A DNA stretch of 64,000 bases from Schauerella aestuarii (lineage in GTDB: Bacteria; Pseudomonadota; Gammaproteobacteria; Burkholderiales; Burkholderiaceae_B), in contig NZ_SIZW01000042.1 of assembly GCF_009866805.1 (NCBI RefSeq), forward strand, positions 496,001-560,000. Direction: 5' to 3'. Under the pieces are notes generated by a model. The model was not told the DNA's origin, did not search any database, and saw only the letters and a program-made list of their open reading frames with translations. Made by a program: the position numbers and the translations under genes. Of this stretch, positions 9,012 through 16,424 are shown piece by piece (position 1 is the stretch's first letter; every line of letters begins with the position of its first letter).

Positions 9012-9840
9012 TGTGATGCAGTCCCTGTTTCCAAGCGGCCACGATGTGCTCGAGAAGGATCACCTGGTCTTCGGTAGCGGCACCTTGCCGCAAGCCGGTC
9101 GCGTGGCGGTCATCGGCGTAACCGCAAAAGCTGCAGTGGGCGTGGACGAAGCGCTGGTCCTGTCGCGTCACATACTCGATGTCGTACGCGGCGCCGCTGG
9201 TGTGCCCTGCCCCATCCTGGTCTTGATCGATAGCGACAGCCAGCGCATGAGCAAGCGGGATGAGCTGATGGGGTTGAGCCAGTTCCTTTCGCATCTTGCC
9301 CTCTGCCTGCGCGTGGCCGACGCGCGCGGGCATCACACGTTCGGCCTGCTTTATGGGCATACGGCCGCCGGCGCGTTCATTGCCACGGCGCTGGCCACCC
9401 GCACCTTGGTGGCGGTGCCGGGTGCACACCCATCCGTAATGGACTTGCCATCGATGGCAAAGGTCACCAAGCTGCCGCTGGCCGTGCTTGAGGAGAAGGC
9501 GCGCTCGAGCCCGGTGTTTGCCCCCGGTCTGGACAATCTCGCCCAAACGGGCGCGATCGCCGCCGTGCTCGATCCCGCCACCAGCCTGGCGACGCAAATC
9601 GATGCGATGTTGCTGGCTGCCGCCACCGAGAGCACCACCGAGGGTGCCACCGAAAGCGCCACAGCGTCCGCCACAGTCGGTGCCAGCGGGGCGACCGGCG
9701 ACTGCGCAGGTGGCGCGCAATCCGCCAATCCGGCGCACACCGCCGACACCCGCGACCGGCTCGGCCTGGCGCGCGGCGGTCGACCCAAGGCGGCTGAGAT
9801 TGCGCGGCGCGTGTATGACGCGGCGCTGGCACACGCTTGA
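8998..9840 (+). CDS. mdcE: Malonate decarboxylase gamma subunit
   Basis: This 280-residue MdcE-type codecarboxylase subunit pairs with MdcD. Landmarks are LIDSDSQRMSKRDELMGLSQ, LLYGHTAAGAFIATALAT and the C-terminal GRPKAAEIARRVYDAAL. ATG 8998 lies inside the end of mdcD and has AAGGAAG upstream. Residues about 206-245 are an Ala/Thr/Ser/Gly-rich low-complexity stretch (TEGATESATASATVGASGAT) that looks like a linker expansion and is absent from compact homologues as I know them. Confidence 0.95.
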   Translation: MTFDDVMQSLFPSGHDVLEKDHLVFGSGTLPQAGRVAVIGVTAKAAVGVDEALVLSRHILDVVRGAAGVPCPILVLIDSDSQRMSKRDELMGLSQFLSHLALCLRVADARGHHTFGLLYGHTAAGAFIATALATRTLVAVPGAHPSVMDLPSMAKVTKLPLAVLEEKARSSPVFAPGLDNLAQTGAIAAVLDPATSLATQIDAMLLAAATESTTEGATESATASATVGASGATGDCAGGAQSANPAHTADTRDRLGLARGGRPKAAEIARRVYDAALAHA

Positions 9841-9849
9841 CGCGCCACG

Positions 9850-10524
9850 ATGACGCTTACGTTACCTGCGCTTGAAATCTGCCGCCGGCGGCATACGCTG
9901 ATCCATCCTCATATCGAGGCGTGGTCGCGGATGCTGACCGCCCGGCCCGAGCTGGCGGCGCAGCCCTTGGTGCGCGACTGGGTTGCACGTGGCTGGCCGC
10001 TGATCGCGCGTCGCCCGTCGGCGCACGAGGCGCACGGCATTCCGGTGGGCCTGCCGTTGCCGCCCTCGGCCGGCAAAGCACGCGTCGCCTTGATGTTGAA
10101 TCACGACGACATCGATCGCGCCGAACCCTTGCCAACGCTTGCGACTGCGCTTGAAACGGCACCCGTGACATGGCGCCCTGCCCTGCATGCGTTGGTGGCG
10201 ACAGCGGCTGCGCATCAGGTCTCCGTACATGTGTTCGGTAGCCTGGCGTGGCAGTATCTGACCGGGCTGCCGTATCTGTCGCCCACTTCAGATATCGATC
10301 TGGCCTGGTCGGCGCCGTCGCGTGATCGTTTGGATGCGTTATTGCGTGCGATTGCCGAGGTTGAGCGCGCGGCCCCGATGGGTGTGGATGGCGAGATCGT
10401 ACTGCGCGATGGCGCGGCAGCCAATTGGCGCGAACTGCACGATCGCCGCGCCGATGTCATGCTCAAGACTTCCAATGACGTCATACTCGCCACGCGCGCC
10501 TCTTTCGAACAGGATCTGACATGA
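9850..10524 (+). CDS. mdcG: Phosphoribosyl-dephospho-CoA transferase (holo-ACP synthase, MdcG)
   Basis: This 224-residue nucleotidyltransferase-fold enzyme transfers the prosthetic group from triphosphoribosyl-dephospho-CoA to apo-MdcC. The polymerase-beta-type motif is VFGSLAWQYLTGLPYLS followed by SDIDLAW (about residues 120-145), which supplies the metal-binding Asp pair. An early HPLV-like RDWVARGWPLIARRP segment is also typical. It sits 9 nt after mdcE, and its stop overlaps the mdcB ATG (ATGA). Confidence 0.93.
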   Translation: MTLTLPALEICRRRHTLIHPHIEAWSRMLTARPELAAQPLVRDWVARGWPLIARRPSAHEAHGIPVGLPLPPSAGKARVALMLNHDDIDRAEPLPTLATALETAPVTWRPALHALVATAAAHQVSVHVFGSLAWQYLTGLPYLSPTSDIDLAWSAPSRDRLDALLRAIAEVERAAPMGVDGEIVLRDGAAANWRELHDRRADVMLKTSNDVILATRASFEQDLT

Positions 10525-11390
10525 ATGCCGCAACCTGCCCGCTCGCCTGGGACCCGAATGGGAAGGCTGCGCGTATCGACGACGCATGCGCCGGGATCGC
10601 CGCATGGGCCGAACGCAGTCTGCACCTTGAAGTTCAAACCTGGCCCAAGCCAGGCCTGGTAAGCCATGTAGACGCCGGCAGCCATAGCGACATGAATGCC
10701 GACACATTCATCCGCAGCGCGCAGGCGCTATACCCGTATTTCGAACTACTGGCGCATGCCGGCGCACGCCGCGCCGACATGACGGCGTTGCGCAAGATCG
10801 GCCTGCGTGCCGAACAGGCGATGCTGGCCGCCACGCATGGCGTCAACACCCATCGCGGCGCCATCTTCGGGATCGGTCTTTTGAGCGCGGCCGCGGGCCT
10901 GCGCAATGCCCACGGCGCGTACGCGCACGCATCGCTTGGCGCGATCGTGACGCGCGAATGGGGCCACGCGATCGAGGCGGGACCGCGTGCAGCGGACAGT
11001 CACGGTGAGGTCGTCGCTCATCGATATGGCGCCGGCGGCGCCAGACGCGAAGCGGCGCGCGGATTTCCCAGTGTGTATGAAGTTGGCATCCCAGCCCTGC
11101 GCGACGCCGCCGCGCACGCGCCTGGCGATCCTGAAGCCATGCGCGTACACGCCTGTTTTGCGCTGATCGCGGTGGTGGAAGATACCAACCTGCTGCATCG
11201 TGGCGGCCCCGATGGACTGGCTTTTGCACAGCGCGAAGCACGGGCCTTTCTCGACCGCGGCGGTATCGTGCAGCCTGATTGGCGGGCACAGGCCACGGCG
11301 ATTCATCATGCCTTCGTGTCCCGCAATCTCAGCCCCGGGGGTTCGGCCGATCTGCTGGCCATGAGCATATTCGCGGACGGGCTGCCATGA
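10521..11390 (+). CDS. mdcB: Triphosphoribosyl-dephospho-CoA synthase (MdcB)
   Basis: This 289-residue CitG/MdcB-family enzyme makes the prosthetic group precursor from dephospho-CoA and ATP. All family blocks are visible: TWPKPGLVSHVDAGSHSDM, GVNTHRGAIFGIGLL, ARGFPSVYEVGIPAL, VEDTNLLHRGGPDGL and LSPGGSADLLA. It is coupled to mdcG by a 4-nt overlap. In this operon mdcB lies late, after mdcG, rather than directly after mdcA. Confidence 0.96.
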   Translation: MNAATCPLAWDPNGKAARIDDACAGIAAWAERSLHLEVQTWPKPGLVSHVDAGSHSDMNADTFIRSAQALYPYFELLAHAGARRADMTALRKIGLRAEQAMLAATHGVNTHRGAIFGIGLLSAAAGLRNAHGAYAHASLGAIVTREWGHAIEAGPRAADSHGEVVAHRYGAGGARREAARGFPSVYEVGIPALRDAAAHAPGDPEAMRVHACFALIAVVEDTNLLHRGGPDGLAFAQREARAFLDRGGIVQPDWRAQATAIHHAFVSRNLSPGGSADLLAMSIFADGLP

Positions 11391-11424
11391 CGCCCGCAAT
11401 GAACGCGCTTACATACAGTCTGCC

Positions 11425-12453
11425 ATGACGCTCGCACTGCTGTGCTCGGGTCAGGGGCATCAACATCCCGAGATGTTTCGGCTGACGGGCAACCTTGCGG
11501 CGACGCAACCGCTGTTCGACGCTGCAAAATTGCTGCTGGGTTGGGATCCGCGGGATGCTGCCGGCAAGACCGATGACCACATCGCGTTCCGCACCGACGT
11601 TGCAGGTCAGGCGGCTGACACGAGCACGTCGCGCTGCGATGCCAGCACCGCGCCTGCAGAGGCCCGCTGCGCCGAACCGGATGTCTTCGCTAATCGCCCG
11701 GCACAGGTGCTCTGCACCTTGCAGGCGTTGGCCGCGCACGCGGCGCTTCGCGACGCCCTGCCCCGGCGGCTATGCGTCGCTGGCTACAGCGTGGGTGAAC
11801 TGGCGGCGTGGGGTGTAGCGGGCGCCTTGCCGCCGTTGCTTACCCTGCAACTGGCGGCGGATCGCGCCGCGGCGATGGATGCCGCGTGCCATGGCGCACA
11901 AGGCTTACTGGCCGTGCGTGGCCTGGACGAACCCACGATGCGAGCGTTATGCGTGAACAATCATGCGGCCATCGCCATCGCCAATCCCGATTCCGCTTGG
12001 GTGGTGGGTGGCCTGAACACCGACTTGACGGCCTTGGCGCACGCGGCGCAGCAGCACGGCGCTTCGCGTGTGACGCCCCTTCGCGTGTCGGTCGCGTCGC
12101 ACACCCCGCTCATGCACGCGGCGGCCGCCGCATTCAAGGTGAATCTTTTTGCCGCGCCCCTAGCCGGCAAGCTTGCGCCCGGCCCCAGGCTCTTCACCGG
12201 GATCGATGGCGCCGCCGTGTTTGACGTGCATGACGGTGCCGTGAAGCTCGCGGCGCAGATCGCGCAGACGATCCATTGGGAGGCCTGCCTGCAGAGTTGC
12301 ATCGAAGCCGGCGCGACGGCGTTTCTCGAGCTCGGGCCGGGCCACGCCCTGGCAGACATGGCTGCCAGCGCCTATCCTGGCATTCCCGCGCGCAGTCTCG
12401 ATGCCTTCGCCACCCTTGAAAGTGCACGCGCCTGGATTGCCCGGCTAACCTGA
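11425..12453 (+). CDS. mdcH: Malonyl-CoA:ACP transacylase of malonate decarboxylase (MdcH)
   Basis: This 342-residue FabD-like transacylase starts the cycle by acylating the MdcC thiol from malonyl-CoA. The active-site Ser lies in GYSVGELAAWG and the partner His in SVASHTPLMH. The N-terminal LLCSGQGHQHPEMF is the usual oxyanion-loop motif. Residues about 58-90 form a Thr/Ser/Ala-rich insertion. The ribosome site before ATG 11425 is weak. It is the last mdc gene. No mdcF or mdcL/M transporter follows, and the entA-type gene converges 9 bp away. Confidence 0.93.
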   Translation: MTLALLCSGQGHQHPEMFRLTGNLAATQPLFDAAKLLLGWDPRDAAGKTDDHIAFRTDVAGQAADTSTSRCDASTAPAEARCAEPDVFANRPAQVLCTLQALAAHAALRDALPRRLCVAGYSVGELAAWGVAGALPPLLTLQLAADRAAAMDAACHGAQGLLAVRGLDEPTMRALCVNNHAAIAIANPDSAWVVGGLNTDLTALAHAAQQHGASRVTPLRVSVASHTPLMHAAAAAFKVNLFAAPLAGKLAPGPRLFTGIDGAAVFDVHDGAVKLAAQIAQTIHWEACLQSCIEAGATAFLELGPGHALADMAASAYPGIPARSLDAFATLESARAWIARLT

Positions 12454-12461
12454 ACGCGCCG

Positions 12462-13256
12462 CTACTGATCCAGCGTGGCGCCGCCATCGACCCGCAAGTC
12501 GTGCAGGGTGATGTGGCTGGCCCGATCGGATAGCAAGAACAGAATCGATTCGACGATCTCGTCGGCACGCGCAATCTTGCGCAGCGGAATGCCCAGGCGA
12601 TAGCCGGCCAGCGAGCCTTGGATCACCATCTCGGCCGACGAGCCGGTGCGCCACATGGCACGTTGCATTTCCGTATCGGTCGATCCTGGCGAGACGATAT
12701 TGCAGCGGATGCCGTGCTCGGCAAGTTCCAGCCCCAGGCACCGTGTCATTTGCGTGACGGCGGCCTTCGAGGCGGCATAGGCGCCCATTGAGGCCCGCGG
12801 CGTGGTGGCCGCGTTGGAGCTGACGTTGACGATCGCGCCGCGCTTGCGCGCGATCATGCCTTGCGATACCACGCGGCACACATTGAAGGTGCCGTTCACA
12901 TTGACGGCGAAGGTGCGCGACCATTGTTCGTCCGTCAGATCGGCGATCTTGCCCATCTGCAGAATGCCGGCCACGCACGCCAGCTTATCGATCGGCCCCA
13001 AGGCGCGCTCGCCTTCCATCACGGCGGCATTGACGGCTGCGGCATCGCTGATGTCGACCTCCGCAATAAACAGCTGCGCCGGGTTTGCGTGGGCTTGCAA
13101 GGCTTGCAGCCCGGCCGTATCCTGGTCGAACGCCATCACGCGCGCGCCTTGCGCAAGCAGCGCCTGAGTCAACGCTTCCCCGATGCCGTTGGCCGCGCCG
13201 GTGACCAGAACGCATGCCTCCGAAAATGAGATGTCGGTCGATCCGTCACTCGACAT
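12462..13256 (-). CDS. entA: 2,3-dihydro-2,3-dihydroxybenzoate dehydrogenase
   Basis: This 264-residue short-chain dehydrogenase oxidises 2,3-dihydro-2,3-dihydroxybenzoate to 2,3-dihydroxybenzoate with NAD+. The cofactor motif is TGAANGIG and the active-site pair is in AYAASK. The stretches VAGILQMG, VSPGSTDTEMQR and LGIPLRKIARADEI followed by ASHITLHD closely track EntA/DhbA and separate it from general SDRs. It is the last gene of the C-B-A operon. Its start overlaps the isochorismatase stop by 11 nt. Confidence 0.92.
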   Translation of the reverse strand: MSSDGSTDISFSEACVLVTGAANGIGEALTQALLAQGARVMAFDQDTAGLQALQAHANPAQLFIAEVDISDAAAVNAAVMEGERALGPIDKLACVAGILQMGKIADLTDEQWSRTFAVNVNGTFNVCRVVSQGMIARKRGAIVNVSSNAATTPRASMGAYAASKAAVTQMTRCLGLELAEHGIRCNIVSPGSTDTEMQRAMWRTGSSAEMVIQGSLAGYRLGIPLRKIARADEIVESILFLLSDRASHITLHDLRVDGGATLDQ

Positions 13257-13917
13257 TCGCGCGCTCCCCAGCCGATACCGAAGCGGCCAGCGCAGCCATG
13301 ACGGCGTCGGCCGTGAGACTCACGCCGCAACGCCGCGCCACGTAGTTCACCGCCATATCGTGCTCGGCCGCCGAAAAATCCGCCACGCCGTCGATCACCA
13401 TGAAAGGCTGCACATCCTGCATGAAGGCCTCGAGCGCCGTAGCCATGCAACCGATGTGCGCATATACGCCGCAAATGATGAGTTGATCGCGACCCAGCGC
13501 TGCCATGCGGGCACGCAGGTCCGAGCGTTGGAAAGCGCTGTAGCGCCATTTCGTGAGAACGGTGTCGCCTTCCTTGGGCGCCAGCGCATCGATGATGGGC
13601 TGCGCACCCCGGTGTTCGGGTGCGGTCAATCCCGGTCCCCAGAAGTCGTTGAGCAGCGCGCGGTCATTGGGCGGCTGTTCGGTGGGCTGGGCGGTATAAA
13701 ACACCGGCACGCCCGCCGCATCGCATTGCGCGCGCAAGCGAGCCACCGTGCTCACCAACGGCACGATCGGCGATTGCGCAGTATCGAATTTGTTGAGGAA
13801 ATACGCCTGCATATCGTGGATGAGAAACACGGCACGGCTTGCGTCGGGGCGCCAGTCGACGCGATTGGCCACCGGTGCGGTCGGCATGGCATACGGGGCG
13901 ATCGCAAGTATCGTCAT
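13246..13917 (-). CDS. entB: Isochorismatase (EntB/DhbB N-terminal domain only, no carrier domain)
   Basis: This 223-residue protein hydrolyses isochorismate to 2,3-dihydro-2,3-dihydroxybenzoate and pyruvate. The catalytic Asp is in [10 protein letters not shown], the Lys in [13 protein letters not shown] and the Cys in [16 protein letters not shown]. Other matches to EntB are YTAQPTEQ and [10 protein letters not shown]. It ends where the hydrolase domain ends. The C-terminal aryl carrier domain of EntB/DhbB (about 285-310 residues in total) is absent, so it cannot tether dihydroxybenzoate for a siderophore NRPS. It lies 50 bp downstream of entC. Confidence 0.92.
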   Translation of the reverse strand: MTILAIAPYAMPTAPVANRVDWRPDASRAVFLIHDMQAYFLNKFDTAQSPIVPLVSTVARLRAQCDAAGVPVFYTAQPTEQPPNDRALLNDFWGPGLTAPEHRGAQPIIDALAPKEGDTVLTKWRYSAFQRSDLRARMAALGRDQLIICGVYAHIGCMATALEAFMQDVQPFMVIDGVADFSAAEHDMAVNYVARRCGVSLTADAVMAALAASVSAGERANVE

Positions 13918-13966
13918 CAGAGTTCCTTTTTGGGGCCGCGCGGGCGCGGCAGATCGGTAGGCGGAT

Positions 13967-15205
13967 TCAGTCTGCAGAAAGCGCGGGTTCGAGTCCGAGC
14001 GCGTTCAGCATGGTGCGAAATTTGGTTTGCGTTTCGGCCGTTTCGGCGGCCGGTATCGAACCCGGCACGATGCCGGCACCGGCGTAAAGCGTGGCCTGAT
14101 GCGGTTCGCACAGGGCGCACCGCAGCGATACCGCCCACTCGCCATCGCCCGTGGCATCCATCCAGCCTACGAAACCGGCGAACAACCCCCGGTCAAAGCT
14201 TTCGAGTTCGGCAATGGCGTTTTGCGCCAGCGTGGTGGGATAACCGCCAACGGCCGGTGTGGGATGCAAGGCGTACGCGAGATCCAGTGATGTCGTGGCG
14301 GGATCGGCCAACTCGCCTTCGATGGTGGTCGACAAATGCCACAACGCATCGGTTGCGGTAAGCGATGGCTGTGACGGCACCTGCAACGTGCGGCACAGTG
14401 GGCGCAGGGCCTGCGCGATGGCGTCGATCATGATGGCGTGTTCGTGCAGATCCTTGCCCGAGGCCATCAGCGTGCGTGCCGCATGCTGGTCCTCGTCTGG
14501 ATCCAGACATCTTGCCGCCGATCCCGCCAGCGGGTTGAGCATCACGCGATTACCGGCGCGCCGCACCAGCAGTTCGGGTGTCGCGCCCAAAAATACCGCA
14601 TCGTGTGCGAGCGGCACGGCATAGGTATAACCATGCACGTTGCGTGCGAGCAGATTGGCGAGCAACCGGTGCAGATCGAGCGGCCCGTCAAGCTCGAGCC
14701 TGAGCGTGCGGGCCAGTACGACTTTGTCCAATGCAGTGGTTTCGAATCGATGCAGAGCGGCGATCACCTGCGCCTCGTAGTCGGCGGGCGCAGGCACTGG
14801 CGTGCTGGCGGCCACCTGCGTGCGTTGCACCGAGAGGCACGATTGGCCCGCACGCGGCGCCCGCTTGAGCCCCCCAACACGCAGGCCGTCGCGTGAAAGT
14901 CCCAGACGGGCCGACGCTTTGGCGTCGAAAGGCACCGCGCCCACGACGACGGCATCTTGCATGCCATCGGCGAGCGCCTGCGCGAGCATCGCCCGCACCT
15001 GGGCAGCGCACCCTGTCGCTGCCGAATCGACCGCGCACCACACCACATCGGGCGCGATCAGCGTGGCGATTGGGGAGGCGAATACGAACGCGTCATTGCG
15101 ATAGCGACGCACTACATCAGGGATATCGAGCTGCCCAGCACTGTCGAGCACAGCGTGCGGTGCGCCGGATGAAAAAATAGACACGATGGGGATCGCCGAA
15201 AACAT
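13967..15205 (-). CDS. entC: Isochorismate synthase
   Basis: This roughly 412-residue chorismate-binding enzyme converts chorismate to isochorismate. Family blocks are KVVLARTLRLEL, LFLGATPELLVRR-like FLGATPELLVRR, STTIEGEL, HPTPAVGGYP, GFVGWMD and LYAGAGIVPGS. ATG 15205 (MFSAIPIV) is chosen. An in-frame ATG at 15229 is possible, but it falls within the Fur-box-like region and has little ribosome site. It is the first gene of the operon entC-entB-entA, and iron repression is inferred from the palindrome just upstream. Confidence 0.9.
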   Translation of the reverse strand: MFSAIPIVSIFSSGAPHAVLDSAGQLDIPDVVRRYRNDAFVFASPIATLIAPDVVWCAVDSAATGCAAQVRAMLAQALADGMQDAVVVGAVPFDAKASARLGLSRDGLRVGGLKRAPRAGQSCLSVQRTQVAASTPVPAPADYEAQVIAALHRFETTALDKVVLARTLRLELDGPLDLHRLLANLLARNVHGYTYAVPLAHDAVFLGATPELLVRRAGNRVMLNPLAGSAARCLDPDEDQHAARTLMASGKDLHEHAIMIDAIAQALRPLCRTLQVPSQPSLTATDALWHLSTTIEGELADPATTSLDLAYALHPTPAVGGYPTTLAQNAIAELESFDRGLFAGFVGWMDATGDGEWAVSLRCALCEPHQATLYAGAGIVPGSIPAAETAETQTKFRTMLNALGLEPALSAD

Positions 15206-15224
15206 CTTCAAGGCGTGCCACTTT

Positions 15225-15249
15225 ATCATTAATGAGACATCTTCTCATT
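15225..15249 (-). promoter_or_regulatory. Fur-box-like operator upstream of entC
   Basis: Positions 15231-15249 read AATGAGACATCTTCTCATT, perfect 7-bp arms around 5 nt. The arms equal those of the common beta/gammaproteobacterial iron box AATGAGAATCATTCTCATT. A second overlapping palindrome, TCATTAATGA, lies at 15226-15235. A site here would cover an entC promoter and give iron-dependent repression by Fur, as expected for dihydroxybenzoate genes. Confidence 0.75.
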
Positions 15250-15368
15250 GCGAATCCGATCCACTTACGTTTCGAATGGGTTCTGGCCGGTGCTCTCCCA
15301 AGATGCTCGCGCGACCGTGCCGAGCAGACCGCAGCCAATCCCGCGCCAGCCCCCTCCTCGCATCGTCC

Positions 15369-15818
15369 TCAACGCATCCAGAGCGGCGTCACCGCAGTGG
15401 CGTCGATTTCGAACAACATGCCGTCCAGCGCGAGTCGTGGCACCGGGATCAGCGTGCAAGCCGGCGCCGCGTGGCCACCGGTGGCGATCTTCAGGTATTT
15501 GTTCAGAATCGTCATGCGCGCCGCAGAATGATCGACGATCAAGACGGTGAGTTTGACCACATCGGCAAATCGCGCGTTGGAGGCTTGCAATGCAACCTGC
15601 AGATTGGCGAACGCCTGGCGCACCTGCGCGTCGAAATCGGCCGAGAGCTCGCCCTGCGCATCTTCGCCGCCTTGGCCTGCCACGAAAACGTACCGGCCAG
15701 GCGCCTGCACGATGGCCACATGCGAATACCCATTGGCGGTGGGATCGTATAAACCGGTGGGATTGAGATAGACCGTCTGCGCCCGATCGCAGCACGGCAG
15801 TTGGTGATAGGCCGACAT
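15369..15818 (-). CDS. Rid-family (YjgF/YER057c) protein lacking the catalytic Arg, SoxR-controlled
   Basis: This 149-residue protein has the Rid fold, with YVFVAGQGGEDAQGEL, QVRQAFANLQVALQASNARFADVVKL (core FANLQVALQA) and a C-terminal LFEIDATAV strand. Where RidA has the catalytic Arg (ARSCV/ARACV) this protein has APACT, so Arg is replaced by Pro and imine deaminase activity is unlikely. ATG 15818 is used. The gene is divergent from soxR, and its promoter contains a consensus SoxR box with a 19-bp spacer. Its function is unknown, but induction by redox-cycling agents is expected. Confidence 0.85.
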   Translation of the reverse strand: MSAYHQLPCCDRAQTVYLNPTGLYDPTANGYSHVAIVQAPGRYVFVAGQGGEDAQGELSADFDAQVRQAFANLQVALQASNARFADVVKLTVLIVDHSAARMTILNKYLKIATGGHAAPACTLIPVPRLALDGMLFEIDATAVTPLWMR

Positions 15819-15851
15819 CGAATTGATTCCCGAATGAACGTAACAGCGGCC

Positions 15852-15882
15852 ATTCTGATACCTCAAGTAAACTTGAGGTCAA
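15852..15882 (-). promoter_or_regulatory. SoxR box within a 19-bp-spacer promoter of the Rid-family gene
   Basis: The palindrome CCTCAAGTAAACTTGAGG at 15861-15878 differs in one central base from the E. coli soxS SoxR box. On the minus strand it sits between -35 TTGACC (15877-15882) and -10 CAGAAT (15852-15857), separated by 19 bp. This is the over-long spacing that oxidised SoxR overcomes by distorting DNA. The promoter therefore reads into the Rid-family gene, not into soxR. Confidence 0.88.
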
Positions 15883-15907
15883 GCGTTCGTTCCCGGATTT
15901 TTCAAGC

Positions 15908-16381
15908 ATGCCCCAAACACCGCTTTCGACCCCGTTCACAAACGATATGACCGTAGGCGAAGTGGCGTCCCGCAGTGGCGTGGCGGTGTCCACCCTGCAC
16001 TTCTACGAATCGCGCGGCTTGATTTCGAGCACGCGCAACGCCGGCAACCAGCGCCGCTATCCTCGTGCCATCTTGCGGCGCGTCGCCGTGATCAAGGTGG
16101 CTCAGCGGATGGGCATGCCCTTGGGCGCCATTGCCGAGGCGCTGAGCGCGTTGCCCGATCGCCGCACGCCGACGGCAGCGGATTGGCGGCGGCTGTCGGC
16201 AGCGTGGCGCGCCGATCTGAATCAGCGCATCGACATGTTGACCCGCCTGCGCGATCAACTGGACGGCTGCATCGGCTGTGGCTGCCTGTCGATGGAGGAT
16301 TGCCCGTTGCGCAACCCTGGCGACGCACTCTCGGTCGAGGGCCCAGGACCGCACTTTGGCCCGCAAGAGAGCGACGGCTGA
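15908..16381 (+). CDS. soxR: Redox-sensitive MerR-family activator SoxR
   Basis: This 157-residue MerR-family protein has an N-terminal winged helix (LTVGEVA-type [21 protein letters not shown], key core [16 protein letters not shown]), a dimerisation helix and the [2Fe-2S] cluster motif [12 protein letters not shown], exactly C-x2-C-x-C-x5-C. This motif defines SoxR. Oxidation of the cluster by redox-cycling compounds activates target promoters. The only SoxR box seen here lies in its own divergent spacer and faces the Rid-family gene. It converges with tctA. Confidence 0.96.
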   Translation: MPQTPLSTPFTNDMTVGEVASRSGVAVSTLHFYESRGLISSTRNAGNQRRYPRAILRRVAVIKVAQRMGMPLGAIAEALSALPDRRTPTAADWRRLSAAWRADLNQRIDMLTRLRDQLDGCIGCGCLSMEDCPLRNPGDALSVEGPGPHFGPQESDG

Positions 16382-16424
16382 ACGACACCCGCATGCGTGA
16401 GCGCCGAGTCGTCAGCAGCCGTCG

